Below are positions 27,385 through 36,728 of a stretch of DNA of 64,000 bases, one piece after another. The notes beneath the pieces are model-generated. The model did not search any database. It had not been told where the DNA came from and worked only from the letters and a program-made list of their open reading frames with translations. The stretch spans positions 62,001-126,000 of the forward strand of contig JANYBL010000109.1 of assembly GCA_025360815.1 (NCBI GenBank), read 5' to 3'. The stretch comes from Burkholderiales bacterium (lineage in GTDB: Bacteria; Pseudomonadota; Gammaproteobacteria; Burkholderiales; Usitatibacteraceae). Within the stretch, counting starts at the first letter, position 1, and each line of letters begins with the position of its first letter. A program made the position numbers and the translations under genes.

Positions 27385-29931
27385 ATGTCTAAAAAATACC
27401 AACGGGCTCAATGGTTTATCGCCGCGATCGTTTTGTATGGACTACCGGTGAGCGCCGCGCAGATGCCGCTGAGAGACTGGCCGCGTATTGTCAGCGCAAT
27501 TGGCAAAGACCCAGCGCTCGAAGCTCGGGTTGCCAGTATTGTTTCTGGTATGTCATTAGCGCAAAAAATTGGTCAGATGACGCAGCCAGAAATCAAAACT
27601 GCGAAGCCTGCCGACGTCACACAGTACTTCCTGGGGTCCGTGCTAAACGGTGGCGGGAGTTGGCCGGCGGGTAATAAATACGCAACGGCACATGAGTGGC
27701 TTGCCCTAGCGGAACAATATTACGAGGCATCGATGGCAACCGACATGGCCATCAGAGTGCCCGTTATCTGGGGGATTGATGCGATCCATGGCAATAGCAA
27801 CGTCTACGGGGCAACCTTATTTCCACACAATATTGGGCTGGGTGCGGCGCATAGCCCTAAACTTGTTGGGCTGGTGGGCGTAGCAGTTGGCAAGGCTGTG
27901 CGGGCGACCGGGATTAGCTGGGTATTTGCGCCAACTCTGGCAGTGGTGCGAGATGATCGCTGGGGGCGAACCTACGAAAGTTTTTCTGAAGATAGTGCGC
28001 TGGTGAAAGCGTACGCAAGCGCCTATGTAACCGGCCTACAAGGCAAATTTGATCGGGATGAAAATGTCGTCGCGACGGCTAAGCACTTTATCGGCGACGG
28101 GGGTACGTACCGAGGCAAAGATCAGGGCGAAACAAAATCCACCGTGGCGGAAATGATTAATCTGCACGGACAGGGCTATTACAGCGCACTCTCCGCAGGT
28201 GCGCAAACTGTTATGGTTTCCTATAATAGCTGGAGTGACGTAGCCAGCGGCGTTGACCACGGCAAAATGCACGGCAACAGAACATTGCTAACCGATGTGC
28301 TCAAAACGAAAATGGGATTTGACGGGTTTGTCGTCTCAGACTGGAATGGCATTGATCAGGTGCCCGGGTGCAGCAAAGACAGCTGTCCAAAAGCGATCAA
28401 TGCGGGTATTGATCTCATTATGGTGCCCGACGACTGGAAAGCGTTCATTGCCAACACCATCAGGCAAGTTGAACGCGGCGAGATTCCGATGTCGCGGATT
28501 GACGATGCCGTCACACGTATTATTCGCGTCAAATTGCGTGCGGGCTTGTTTGGCAAACCGCCGTCGCAAAACGCTTTTGCGGGCAGAGCCGAGGCCTTGC
28601 AAGCGCGAGCGTTGGCACGTCAGGCGGTTCGGGAATCAATGGTGCTGTTGAAAAATGATGGTGGCGTATTGCCCCTGCTACCGGGAGGCAGAAATAAGAT
28701 CCTCGTTGTCGGCAAGAGCGCAGAAAGCCTTCCGAACCAGACAGGCGGCTGGAGCTTGACATGGCAAGGTACCGACAACAAGAACAGTGACTTCCCCAAC
28801 GGCGATACGATCCTGGCCGGTATTGTCGAGGCCGCTGGCGCTGCTAACGTCACATATAGTGAGACGGCGACGGGTGTTGAGGTTGCCAAATATGATGCAG
28901 TGATTGCCGTTATCGGTGAGACACCCTACGCCGAGGGTGCGGGCGATATTGGGCCGTCGGGGACACTGCGGCACAGTATTCGCTATCCGGAAGACTTGGC
29001 AGTCTTGCAAGCTGTAGCAGGACGGGGCAAGCCCGTTGTTACGGTGCTGGTTGCTGGACGTGCTCTATACACGAACGATCTTATGAATCTCTCCGACAGC
29101 TTCGTTGTCGCTTGGCTGCCGGGCACGGAAGGCAAAGGCATAGCTGATGTACTGTTTAAAAAAGCAAATGGACGAATCAATTATCCATTCTCAGGTTCGC
29201 TTTCATTTTCATGGCCTAAGGCACCTTGTCAAAGTGCGGTCAATGCGGGTGATAAGCCTTATGCGCCGCTGTTTGCGCTGGGATACGGCTTAAAATATGT
29301 CACAAAAACGAAAATCGTCAGACTCGGTCAACTTAGTACTACCGATTCGGCGGGCGGATGCGTCGCAACCAAATCGTACCCCGTATTTAATCAAGCGGAC
29401 CGAACCACCTGGCCGCTCTATATTAGTAGCAGGGCTGCGCGGATAGCGCTAGGCGCAGATGTGAACAGAGTCATCGACTTGCCAACCGTAAAAGTCGAAA
29501 CAGTACAAATCAATACCCAGCAGGACGCAAAACAGATCACCTGGTCTGGTTCCGCACGGCTTGAAGCGCGTGCAGCTGCCGCGGTTGCGTTGCCCGCCTT
29601 TGCAAGCGCTGATGGCGTTTTGCAATTTGACACCATCGTGTCAGTGGAACCCAAGTCAGACGTCACCATGTCGATGGGATGTCAACAAGGAGGAACTTGT
29701 GCCGGCACTATTGATGTCACCGCGCTATTTAAGCGCTTGGCAGGCAAAGCTAGGCAGACCGTAAAGATTCCGCTTTCCTGTTTTGTAGCGGAGGGTGCAA
29801 ATTTATCCAAAATCGAGACACTGTTCAGTATCGAAACCCATGATGCGTTCACGGCCGCATTTGCCAATATCCAGGTTGTCGGCGGCGCTGCCATAGACGC
29901 CGATGCACAAAACTGTAGGGGAACGAAATGA
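27385..29931 (+). CDS. GH3 beta-glucosidase / exo-glucanase, periplasmic
   Basis: 848 residues with a signal peptide (about 1-25, V-S-A-A-Q). The GH3 N-terminal barrel carries nucleophile Asp319 in V-V-S-D-W-N-G and the substrate-binding K-H-F-I-G-D-G. The C-terminal GH3 domain contains R-x-S-M-V-L-L-K-N-D. A further C-terminal beta-sandwich of the ExoP type (about 680-830) follows. Enzymes of this layout release glucose from beta-1,3/1,4-gluco-oligosaccharides. The gene heads the second operon; its stop overlaps the glucokinase start (ATGA), tying glucose release to phosphorylation. Confidence 0.93.
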   Translation: MSKKYQRAQWFIAAIVLYGLPVSAAQMPLRDWPRIVSAIGKDPALEARVASIVSGMSLAQKIGQMTQPEIKTAKPADVTQYFLGSVLNGGGSWPAGNKYATAHEWLALAEQYYEASMATDMAIRVPVIWGIDAIHGNSNVYGATLFPHNIGLGAAHSPKLVGLVGVAVGKAVRATGISWVFAPTLAVVRDDRWGRTYESFSEDSALVKAYASAYVTGLQGKFDRDENVVATAKHFIGDGGTYRGKDQGETKSTVAEMINLHGQGYYSALSAGAQTVMVSYNSWSDVASGVDHGKMHGNRTLLTDVLKTKMGFDGFVVSDWNGIDQVPGCSKDSCPKAINAGIDLIMVPDDWKAFIANTIRQVERGEIPMSRIDDAVTRIIRVKLRAGLFGKPPSQNAFAGRAEALQARALARQAVRESMVLLKNDGGVLPLLPGGRNKILVVGKSAESLPNQTGGWSLTWQGTDNKNSDFPNGDTILAGIVEAAGAANVTYSETATGVEVAKYDAVIAVIGETPYAEGAGDIGPSGTLRHSIRYPEDLAVLQAVAGRGKPVVTVLVAGRALYTNDLMNLSDSFVVAWLPGTEGKGIADVLFKKANGRINYPFSGSLSFSWPKAPCQSAVNAGDKPYAPLFALGYGLKYVTKTKIVRLGQLSTTDSAGGCVATKSYPVFNQADRTTWPLYISSRAARIALGADVNRVIDLPTVKVETVQINTQQDAKQITWSGSARLEARAAAAVALPAFASADGVLQFDTIVSVEPKSDVTMSMGCQQGGTCAGTIDVTALFKRLAGKARQTVKIPLSCFVAEGANLSKIETLFSIETHDAFTAAFANIQVVGGAAIDADAQNCRGTK

Positions 29932-30908
29932 CATTATTTAACTCTGGGCCGCGCCTGCTGGCAGATATTGGCGGCACGAACGCTCGTTTTGCGCTTCAGA
30001 CATCGCCGCAACAATTTGAAGCGGTAACGGTCTACTCAACTGCCGACTTTACCAACGCTCGCGCGGCAATCCAAACATATTTAAGTAGCGCAGCTGTGCA
30101 GGTGGCCTGTCCCGATCAAGTCAGACACATGGGCATTGCGATTGCGAATCCTGTTGACGGCGATACCGTCAATATGACCAATCACCATTGGAGCTTTTCG
30201 ATCAATCAATTGCGAAACGAACTAAATCTTGAGACCTTGTTGGTTGTGAATGATTTTGCAGCGCTGGCAATGGCGCTTCCGCACTTACTGCCATCGCAGC
30301 GTGTGCAGATTGGCGGTGGCGTTGCGTTGCCTAACCGTACCGTAGGGTTAATTGGACCGGGCACTGGATTAGGCGTTTCAGGCATCGTCCCTATTGGCGA
30401 CCGCTGGGCGGCATTGGCGAGTGAAGGCGGGCACACGACATTCGCACCCAACAACTCAACCGAACTTGGCATATTGCAGTTGTTGTGGCGAGAGCGAGGA
30501 GATGACCATATTTCTGCCGAGCGCATTCTATCTGGGAGCGGCCTTGAGACTATATACCGCGCGCTATCCAATCAATCGCTGAGCGCGGCAGACATTACGC
30601 GTCACGCAATTGATGCAAGTTGTGATACTTGCGCCAAAACAGTCAGTTGTTTTTGCGATGTGCTCGGTGCTGTGGCGGGCAATGTCGCCCTCACGTTAGG
30701 CGCTACCGGCGGCATGTATATCGGCGGTGGCATCGTCCCGCGGTTGGGTCGTTTGTTCGACCAGTCATCATTTCGCAAGCGATTTGAGGCGAAGGGAAGA
30801 TTGAGCCCGTATATGGCTCGTATCCCAACCTATCTTATTACCGAAGAACATCCCGCATTTACTGGTGTAGCCGCAATGTTGGCCGACCAAATGACCACAT
30901 CACGTTAA
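29928..30908 (+). CDS. glk: Glucokinase
   Basis: 326 residues of the proteobacterial Glk family (not ROK). It has the phosphate-1 motif L-A-D-I-G-G-T-N-A-R-F-A-L at residues 11-23, V-V-N-D-F-A-A with the catalytic Asp near 107, G-P-G-T-G-L-G-V adenosine-binding Gly residues, and S-E-G-G-H-T. It phosphorylates glucose released by the GH1 and GH3 enzymes or imported by the next gene's permease. It is translationally coupled to the GH3 gene. Confidence 0.94.
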   Translation: MTLFNSGPRLLADIGGTNARFALQTSPQQFEAVTVYSTADFTNARAAIQTYLSSAAVQVACPDQVRHMGIAIANPVDGDTVNMTNHHWSFSINQLRNELNLETLLVVNDFAALAMALPHLLPSQRVQIGGGVALPNRTVGLIGPGTGLGVSGIVPIGDRWAALASEGGHTTFAPNNSTELGILQLLWRERGDDHISAERILSGSGLETIYRALSNQSLSAADITRHAIDASCDTCAKTVSCFCDVLGAVAGNVALTLGATGGMYIGGGIVPRLGRLFDQSSFRKRFEAKGRLSPYMARIPTYLITEEHPAFTGVAAMLADQMTTSR

Positions 30909-30927
30909 TTATTGAGGAGGAAACGAA

Positions 30928-32229
30928 ATGGAATCAACTTCGGCAGCGACGCCAGCGTCAGGATCGCCGAGCAGCGTGAACCACACGCGCTCTCTTATTA
31001 TTGTCACGATACTTTTTTTTATGTGGGGGCTGCTTACCTCGCTAAATGATGTGCTGATCCCGCATCTAAAATCAATTTATACCCTCAACTACCAGCAATC
31101 TCAGCTAGTGCAGTTTTGTTTTTTTGGCGCTTATTTTTTGGTGTCGCTGCCTGCGGGTATGCTAATCAAGCGCATTGGCTATCAAAGCAGCGCTGTCGCA
31201 GGACTTGTCATTGCCGCGATGGGCTGCGCGTTGTTTTATCCAGCCTCACAGAGCGGTTACGGGCTATTCTTGTTTGCATTATTTGTGCTGGCCGCGGGTA
31301 TTACCATTTTGCAGGTCGCGGCCAATCCATATGTAACGGTATTGGGTGATCCGCAAACAGCGTCAAGCCGCCTTACGCTAACTCAAGCATTTAATTCATT
31401 GGGTACAACGATCGGTCCTTTTTTCGGCGGTTTAATGATTCTCACGACTGCTGTTCTAACGGCCGATCAAATCAGCGCTTTGCCCGAAGCGGCGCAAGTG
31501 CTACATCGTGCAACAGAGGCCGCAACAGTGCAGGGTCCCTATCTGGCACTTGGTGCTGCGTTACTTGCATTGGCAGTTTTTTTTGCTTTTGCTCGACTGC
31601 CAAAAATTACCTATCAGATTGATCCCGGTGCCAACGGTAGTAGTACCGAAAAAAAGTCGGCGATGTCTTATCCGCATTTAATATTGGGTATCATCGGCAT
31701 TTTCCTCTACGTCGGCGGAGAGGTTAGCATTGGCGGTTTTCTTGTTAATTTCTTGGGCGAAAAAGATGTTGGCGGGTTACCTGCCGCAACCGCCGCAGGG
31801 TATGTCAGTCTCTATTGGGGCGGCGCAATGGTGGGTCGTTTCGTGGGCTTCGCGGTAATGCGTCATGTGAGTCCGGGCAGGGTGTTGGCTTTCAACGCAA
31901 TATGCGTGATGGTATTGATCTTGACTGCGATCTACACGCAGGGGGCAGTTGCGATGTGGGCGATTCTCGCGGTGGGTTTGTTTAACTCGATCATGTTCCC
32001 AACGATCTTTAGTATGGCGCTACATCAGCTTGGCAAGCACACAGGTCAGGGATCGGGCTTTTTGTGTATGGGTATCGTCGGCGGCGCGATTGTTCCTAGC
32101 GTGCAGGGCTTGGTAGCGGATCGTATTGGTTTACACATGTCATTTTTTGTCCCTGCAGCTTGCTATGCCTTTATACTATTTTATGGTCTCAAATATGCCA
32201 GCTTGTACAAGCATCAGGGCAAAAAATAG
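30928..32229 (+). CDS. Sugar MFS permease (FucP/GluP family)
   Basis: 433 residues with twelve predicted helices and a strong GAGGAGG site. The N-terminal [18 protein letters not shown] and Q-V-A-A-N-P-Y-V motifs are diagnostic of the fucose/glucose-galactose proton symporter family. With glucokinase upstream, glucose is the likely substrate, giving a route for sugar released by the periplasmic GH3 enzyme alongside the ABC route for disaccharides. It ends the second operon. Confidence 0.93.
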   Translation: MESTSAATPASGSPSSVNHTRSLIIVTILFFMWGLLTSLNDVLIPHLKSIYTLNYQQSQLVQFCFFGAYFLVSLPAGMLIKRIGYQSSAVAGLVIAAMGCALFYPASQSGYGLFLFALFVLAAGITILQVAANPYVTVLGDPQTASSRLTLTQAFNSLGTTIGPFFGGLMILTTAVLTADQISALPEAAQVLHRATEAATVQGPYLALGAALLALAVFFAFARLPKITYQIDPGANGSSTEKKSAMSYPHLILGIIGIFLYVGGEVSIGGFLVNFLGEKDVGGLPAATAAGYVSLYWGGAMVGRFVGFAVMRHVSPGRVLAFNAICVMVLILTAIYTQGAVAMWAILAVGLFNSIMFPTIFSMALHQLGKHTGQGSGFLCMGIVGGAIVPSVQGLVADRIGLHMSFFVPAACYAFILFYGLKYASLYKHQGKK

Positions 32230-32349
32230 TGAAGTAATGGTTAGCCATCATCTTGGCAAACTTGCGGACGTTTGATTCCGGTTGCCACTGGTTCAGCCAG
32301 GAACTGGCGACAATGTAAGTTGATGACCCTGACATAATAAAGGCAAATC

Positions 32350-33378
32350 GTGGCAACTATTAAAGATGTGGCGCGTCTCGCTGGTGTTGGACATGGAACC
32401 GTATCACGGGTGGTAATCGGCACAGGTTCGGTGTCCCCAAAAACATTGGCGCGGGTGAAAAAAGCGATTGAGGAATTAAATTACCGACCTTCCCATGCGG
32501 CACGCTCGCTTCTATCTGGCTCCTCGCAAATGATTGGGGTATATATCCCCGTTCTAAGCGGCACGTTTTACACTCCGATACTGCAAGCGATTACAAATGA
32601 ATTGCGTGCCGCGGGGCTGCACATGGTGGTTGAATTTGGTGCTGGTTCAGGCGACGAGAGGCGGCAGGCTATTGACGGAATTGAGTTTCTCATAGAGCGC
32701 GGCTGCGATGGCCTTATCGTAATGAGCAATGCTATTTCCGACGAAGACATTGCCGCGCTTGGCCCCAAAAAAAACAAATTAGTGGTGTTAAACCACACCC
32801 TAAAGACAATCAGGGATCAATGCTTTACCGCAGATCACGAGCAAGGCGGCATAATGGCCGCGCGAACACTGCTCGACCTTCAGCACCGCAAAATCGCCGC
32901 GATTACAGGCCCAGCTAGCTACCCTGACAACGTAGACCGCATGACAGGTTTTTTGGGTGAGCTGATGAAATCAGGTATCAATTCATCAAAAATATGGGTT
33001 CGCGACGGCGGGTTTTCGCCTCAGGGCGGATGGGCAGCGGCAGAGGCGCTCATTGAGTCCGGCTTTAAATTCACGGCATTGTTCTGTGCTAACGATGAAA
33101 TGGCTGTTGGTGTGCTTTCGTACTTCCAGCAGCAAGGTATCTCTGTACCACACCGAGTCTCCATCATGGGTTACGACGACACGCCGAGCGGTGAGTTTAC
33201 GGGGCCGCGTCTGACGTCAGTCCATATTCCTTGGCGCGATATCGCCTTCAATGCGATCAATGCACTGCTCAATCGGTGCTACGGCTTTGACCGTCCGGTC
33301 GAACGAAAATTTACGATTAGCGTGACCCATCGAGCGTCTCTGGCTAAAGCGCCAACGGTAAGGCAAAAAAAATCGTGA
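32350..33378 (+). CDS. LacI-family transcriptional regulator
   Basis: The start is GTG 32350 with AAGG about 6 nt upstream. The 342-residue protein has the LacI helix-turn-helix at residues 2-24 (T-I-K-D-V-A-R-L-A-G-V...V-S-R-V-V), the hinge Y-R-P-S-H-A-A-R-S-L, and a periplasmic-binding-protein-like sensor domain (G-Y-D-D-T-P-S-G near 275). It lies 120 nt after the second operon and most likely represses both operons through the palindromes at 15969-15990 and 27334-27359. No copy of that palindrome is seen before its own gene, so autoregulation is not supported. The effector is probably glucose or a beta-gluco-oligosaccharide (inference). Confidence 0.92.
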   Translation: MATIKDVARLAGVGHGTVSRVVIGTGSVSPKTLARVKKAIEELNYRPSHAARSLLSGSSQMIGVYIPVLSGTFYTPILQAITNELRAAGLHMVVEFGAGSGDERRQAIDGIEFLIERGCDGLIVMSNAISDEDIAALGPKKNKLVVLNHTLKTIRDQCFTADHEQGGIMAARTLLDLQHRKIAAITGPASYPDNVDRMTGFLGELMKSGINSSKIWVRDGGFSPQGGWAAAEALIESGFKFTALFCANDEMAVGVLSYFQQQGISVPHRVSIMGYDDTPSGEFTGPRLTSVHIPWRDIAFNAINALLNRCYGFDRPVERKFTISVTHRASLAKAPTVRQKKS

Positions 33379-33412
33379 ATTCCTGGCGCGACGAGTTAGA
33401 TGCCGCATGAAG

Positions 33413-33432
33413 TTTAGCGCCCCGGCGCTAAA
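33413..33432 (+). other. Stem-loop after the LacI-type gene
   Basis: TTTAGCGC (33413-33420) and GCGCTAAA (33425-33432) form an 8-bp perfect stem with a 4-nt loop, 35 nt past the lacI-type stop. There is no T run, so termination is uncertain. It lies just inside the right end of the putative island. Confidence 0.45.
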
Positions 33433-33543
33433 GTACAATGTATCCGCTAGCAACATAAGCACGATGCCGAGCTCGTCGCTAAAGTCATTCATGCCTCAGG
33501 CAATACGCCACTTGCAGGCTCGCTGTTTGGCGCTCGGAAACCC

Positions 33544-33676
33544 TCAAGGCTTAGGATACTGCCCTTTTTCCATAAACTGCGCCAGCGCAGCCTTCGCCTT
33601 TTTCCGTACTACAGCCTTAATTGGTAACGACCAACCAAACAATAACCCGATCGGCCCTAGTGCTTGGCTTGACCAG
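33544..33676 (-). repeat. Right direct repeat (3' part of the intact NTF2-family gene)
   Basis: The partner of 15614-15746 in the same orientation, offset 17,930 bp. Of the aligned 126 bp (33551-33676), 116 are identical, and the stop codons align. Identity ends at GACCAG (33671-33676). Here the sequence continues into the rest of the intact gene. Confidence 0.9.
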
Positions 33677-34041
33677 CGCCAAAACGGGAAGCGGTCTACG
33701 TGTCGGACAATCTTGCCGTCGCGGAAAGCGAACACAGCCGAGATTTTGTTGTCTACTTTTCGGCCGGTTTGGCTGAATGTGTATTTGGCCTCCCATTTGG
33801 CTGTGCCGCCTTCTGCATTGGCGGTATCGTTGTAACTGGCTTCGACCAAAATAATTTCAAAATCATCTTTCGCCCGCGACGTCAGCATCGCCCACATTGC
33901 GCTGGCTTCTTCGCCGCGCAGCATCGGGAATGCCGGGTCGGTGAAGGCGATGTCCGGGTGATAGCACTTCGCCATGCCATCAGCGTCGCGTTTAGCGAAC
34001 GCCGCGTAAAAATTGCGAATGCATTGTTCGTTAGCGTGCAT
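33544..34041 (-). CDS. NTF2/SnoaL-like family protein
   Basis: A 165-residue cystatin-fold protein: C-I-R-N-F-Y-A-A-F-A-K-R-D-A-D-G-M near residues 7-23, then Y-H-P-D-I-A-F-T-D-P-A-F, are typical of nuclear-transport-factor-2/SnoaL-like polyketide-cyclase relatives. A GGAGAG site precedes the ATG. Such proteins bind small hydrophobic ligands; no reaction can be assigned. Its last 42 codons are duplicated at 15614-15746, at the far side of the beta-glucan locus, suggesting that the present 3' end was brought in with that locus. Confidence 0.87.
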   Translation of the reverse strand: MHANEQCIRNFYAAFAKRDADGMAKCYHPDIAFTDPAFPMLRGEEASAMWAMLTSRAKDDFEIILVEASYNDTANAEGGTAKWEAKYTFSQTGRKVDNKISAVFAFRDGKIVRHVDRFPFWRWSSQALGPIGLLFGWSLPIKAVVRKKAKAALAQFMEKGQYPKP

Positions 34042-34074
34042 GTGCTCTCCGTCGTATTTACCTTTTAAAATCGA

Positions 34075-34593
34075 TTATCTTGTAAGCGCAACATCAGCCA
34101 CCTGCGCGTTGGCGATCTGAACTAACGTTAGGGGCGCGATTTTAAACATCGTATTCGGATGCCCTGCCGCTGGATACACATGGGTAAATGCTTGAAGATC
34201 CGCATCCAGCAAGGCGATTGAAGGCGTAAGGTGCGCAATCGGCGCAACCCCGCCAATGACAAAACCAGTTTTTTCTCTCACAAAATCTGCATCCGCTTTG
34301 CCGATTTTTTGGCCGATGATGGCCGTGATTTTTTTATCATCCACGCGATTTTTGCCGCTGGTAATGACCAGCACGGCCTGGCCGTTCTCAGCGCGGAAGA
34401 TGATGGATTTGGCAATCTCAGCCACATCGCAGCCGAGCGCATCGGCGGCAGCTTGTGCGGTGTGGGTGGCGTCATCCATAACAATGATAGCGGATGGCAA
34501 GCCTGCGCTCTTCAATGCTGCTTCCACACGCAACACACTGGGGTGTTGGCGAATCGAACCGGTAATGTCATTCGTCATGTTGTTGATGGGCAT
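34075..34593 (-). CDS. YbaK/EbsC-type aminoacyl-tRNA deacylase
   Basis: 172 residues (or 167 from ATG 34578). The YbaK fold is shown by T-A-Q-A-A-A-D-A-L-G-C followed by I-A-K-S-I-I-F-R, L-V-I-T-S-G-K-N-R-V, and the late G-G-V-A-P-I-A-H. The Lys in A-K-S-I is the conserved family residue. Members hydrolyse mischarged Cys- or Ala-tRNA(Pro). The gene lies 33 nt upstream of the NTF2-family gene in the same direction and may be co-transcribed with it. Confidence 0.88.
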   Translation of the reverse strand: MPINNMTNDITGSIRQHPSVLRVEAALKSAGLPSAIIVMDDATHTAQAAADALGCDVAEIAKSIIFRAENGQAVLVITSGKNRVDDKKITAIIGQKIGKADADFVREKTGFVIGGVAPIAHLTPSIALLDADLQAFTHVYPAAGHPNTMFKIAPLTLVQIANAQVADVALTR

Positions 34594-34752
34594 TAAACTG
34601 TGGAGTAAGTTGTTATTCTACTTGACGGCTATCAAGGTGACGCGGTGGCGCTGGGTTACATACTTTTGCACACAAAACCGAAATAGCTTTTCCGCATCTA
34701 AAATCAGTTTATTTTCTAAGCCATACTATTCGTAATCCCATCGGAGAAAAAC

Positions 34753-36423
34753 ATGTTGAGTGATATCGAAATCGCCCAAAAAGCGGTGATGCACAAAATC
34801 CAAGACGTTGCAGACAAGCTCGGCATTCCCGAGGACGCGCTGGAGCCCTATGGCCGCTACAAGGCCAAGGTATCGCTCAATTACATCGAAGGCTTGAAAG
34901 CCAAGAAAAACGGCAAGCTCATTTTAGTCACCGCCATTTCGCCGACGCCTGCCGGCGAGGGCAAAACAACCACGACCGTCGGATTGGGTGATGCGTTGAA
35001 TCATATCGGCAAAAAAGCGATTGTCTGTCTGCGCGAACCATCGCTTGGTCCCGTTTTTGGCATGAAGGGAGGCGCTGCGGGCGGCGGCTACGCGCAAGTG
35101 GTGCCGATGGAAGATATCAACTTGCATTTCACCGGCGACTTTTCAGCGATTGCGTTGGCAAACAATTTGCTCGCCGCCTTGATTGACAACCATATTCACC
35201 ACGGTAACGATCTCGGGTTTGATGTCCGCCGCATAGCTTGGAAACGCGTGGTCGATATGAATGACCGTGCGCTACGCCAGATGACGATAGCACTTGGCGG
35301 TCCGGCGAATGGCTTTCCGCGTGAAGATGGCTTTGACATCGTTGTTGCATCTGAGATCATGGCGATTTTTTGCTTAGCGACTTCGATTAAAGATTTGAAA
35401 GAACGTATTTCAAAAATCGTCGTTGGTTATACCCGCGATTTGAAGCCGATCCTCGCCAAAGATTTGCAGGCGCAGGGCGCGATGACCGCGTTGTTAAAAG
35501 ATGCGATGGCGCCGAATCTCGTCCAGACCCTGGAGAACACGCCCGCCTTCATCCACGGCGGGCCGTTCGCGAATATCGCCCACGGTTGTAATTCGGTAAT
35601 TGCCACGCAAACCGCGCTCAAGTTGGGTGATTATGTGGTGACGGAAGCAGGCTTTGGCGCCGATTTGGGGGCTGAAAAATTCATTGATATTAAATGCCGA
35701 AAATCGGGCCTGCGCCCTGACGCGGTGGTGATTGTGGCGACAATTCGCGCTTTGAAATTCCATGGCGGCATGGATGTGAAAGAAGTGTCGAAAGAAAGTG
35801 TTCCCGCGCTCGAAAAAGGCATCGTTAATTTAGAGCGCCATGTCCATAACGTGATGCAAAACTACGGCCTGCCTTGTGTAGTCAGTGTGAATCACCGCAC
35901 GCACGACACCGAAGCTGAAGTGAAATGTTTGATGGATCGCTTGGCGCAATTGGGCTGCAAAGTGGTGGTCGCCAAGCATTGGGCAGAGGGTGGAAAAGGT
36001 GCGACGGAAGTGGCGCAAATTGTGGTCGATTTATGTGAGCAGCCGAGCAACTTCAAGTTTGTCTATGAAGATACGTTGCCACTGTGGGACAAAATGAAAA
36101 CCATTGCCACCAAGATTTACGGCGCATCGGATGTCACGGCGGACGTAAAAATTCTCGGCCAAATTAAAAAGCTGCAAGATGATGGTTACGGCCACTATCC
36201 GGTTTGCGTGGCAAAGACCCAGTATTCGTTCTCCACCAATCCTGCGCTGCGCGGTGCGCCTAGCGGGCATGTCCTCGCTGTTCGCGAAGTGCGGTTGGCA
36301 GCGGGGGCTGAGTTTGTTGTCATGGTTTGCGGCGATATTATGACCATGCCGGGCTTGCCAAAAGTACCGAGTGCTGCGGCAATTGACGTGGATGACAACG
36401 GCAAAATTATCGGATTGTTTTAG
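34753..36423 (+). CDS. fhs: Formate-tetrahydrofolate ligase
   Basis: 556 residues, the full family length. The ATP-binding loop is [11 protein letters not shown] (about residues 63-73), followed by [16 protein letters not shown] and the family signature. It makes 10-formyl-THF from formate, THF and ATP in the cytoplasm, either salvaging formate or feeding purine synthesis. It is a single gene with a GGAGA site; no folD or formate dehydrogenase genes are adjacent. Confidence 0.96.
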   Translation: MLSDIEIAQKAVMHKIQDVADKLGIPEDALEPYGRYKAKVSLNYIEGLKAKKNGKLILVTAISPTPAGEGKTTTTVGLGDALNHIGKKAIVCLREPSLGPVFGMKGGAAGGGYAQVVPMEDINLHFTGDFSAIALANNLLAALIDNHIHHGNDLGFDVRRIAWKRVVDMNDRALRQMTIALGGPANGFPREDGFDIVVASEIMAIFCLATSIKDLKERISKIVVGYTRDLKPILAKDLQAQGAMTALLKDAMAPNLVQTLENTPAFIHGGPFANIAHGCNSVIATQTALKLGDYVVTEAGFGADLGAEKFIDIKCRKSGLRPDAVVIVATIRALKFHGGMDVKEVSKESVPALEKGIVNLERHVHNVMQNYGLPCVVSVNHRTHDTEAEVKCLMDRLAQLGCKVVVAKHWAEGGKGATEVAQIVVDLCEQPSNFKFVYEDTLPLWDKMKTIATKIYGASDVTADVKILGQIKKLQDDGYGHYPVCVAKTQYSFSTNPALRGAPSGHVLAVREVRLAAGAEFVVMVCGDIMTMPGLPKVPSAAAIDVDDNGKIIGLF

Positions 36424-36728
36424 GCTGGTGCGTTGATGTTTAGTTGTTTAGTTGTTTAGTTGCTTGGTCGTTTAGTCGCCGCGCAAGCGGTGTGGCGTTG
36501 GTGTAGCGCTTGGTGGCGCCGCGTAGCAAACTGGTGCGGTTGCTTAAGTAATTCGTACCGTAATCGCGGTATTTCATGCTGCCAGCAGCTGCTGATGTTG
36601 GGTTAAAATTGGCACATCGAATGGGTTTTTACGTGGGGACGCGGAAAAGCATATTTTTTTGCGCCAGAAGCGCCGTAGTGCCCGCAAATAAACAATCAAT
36701 AAGCGGGAGGTTAAGGTTGTAACGCAAC
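36424..36728. other. Intergenic region with an 8-bp tandem array
   Basis: 305 bp between fhs and the TPR-like gene with no supported gene. It contains the 8-bp array at 36437-36476 and an otherwise unremarkable stretch. I see no clear terminator for fhs and no strong promoter. Confidence 0.6.
36437..36476 (+). repeat. 8-bp tandem repeat, five copies
   Basis: TGTTTAGT is repeated exactly three times (36437-36460) and followed by two variant units, TGCTTGGT and CGTTTAGT. It starts 13 nt after the fhs stop. It is a slippage-prone noncoding array. Confidence 0.85.

Larger units (their letters stand above)
15614..33676. other. Putative beta-glucan utilisation island bounded by direct repeats
   Basis: About 17.9 kb lies between two direct copies of an NTF2-family gene end. 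It holds two operons for beta-glucan uptake and hydrolysis plus a LacI-type regulator. Recombination between the repeats would excise the whole locus and leave an intact NTF2-family gene, which is the geometry of an element inserted at a gene 3' end. No integrase, transposase or origin is visible inside, so mobility is inferred only from the repeat layout. Import by homologous recombination from a relative is equally possible. Confidence 0.5.

Noticed and set aside
15614-33676. Prophage or integrative conjugative element
   Set aside because: No integrase, phage structural, relaxase or conjugation genes are present between the repeats; only sugar-use genes and a regulator.
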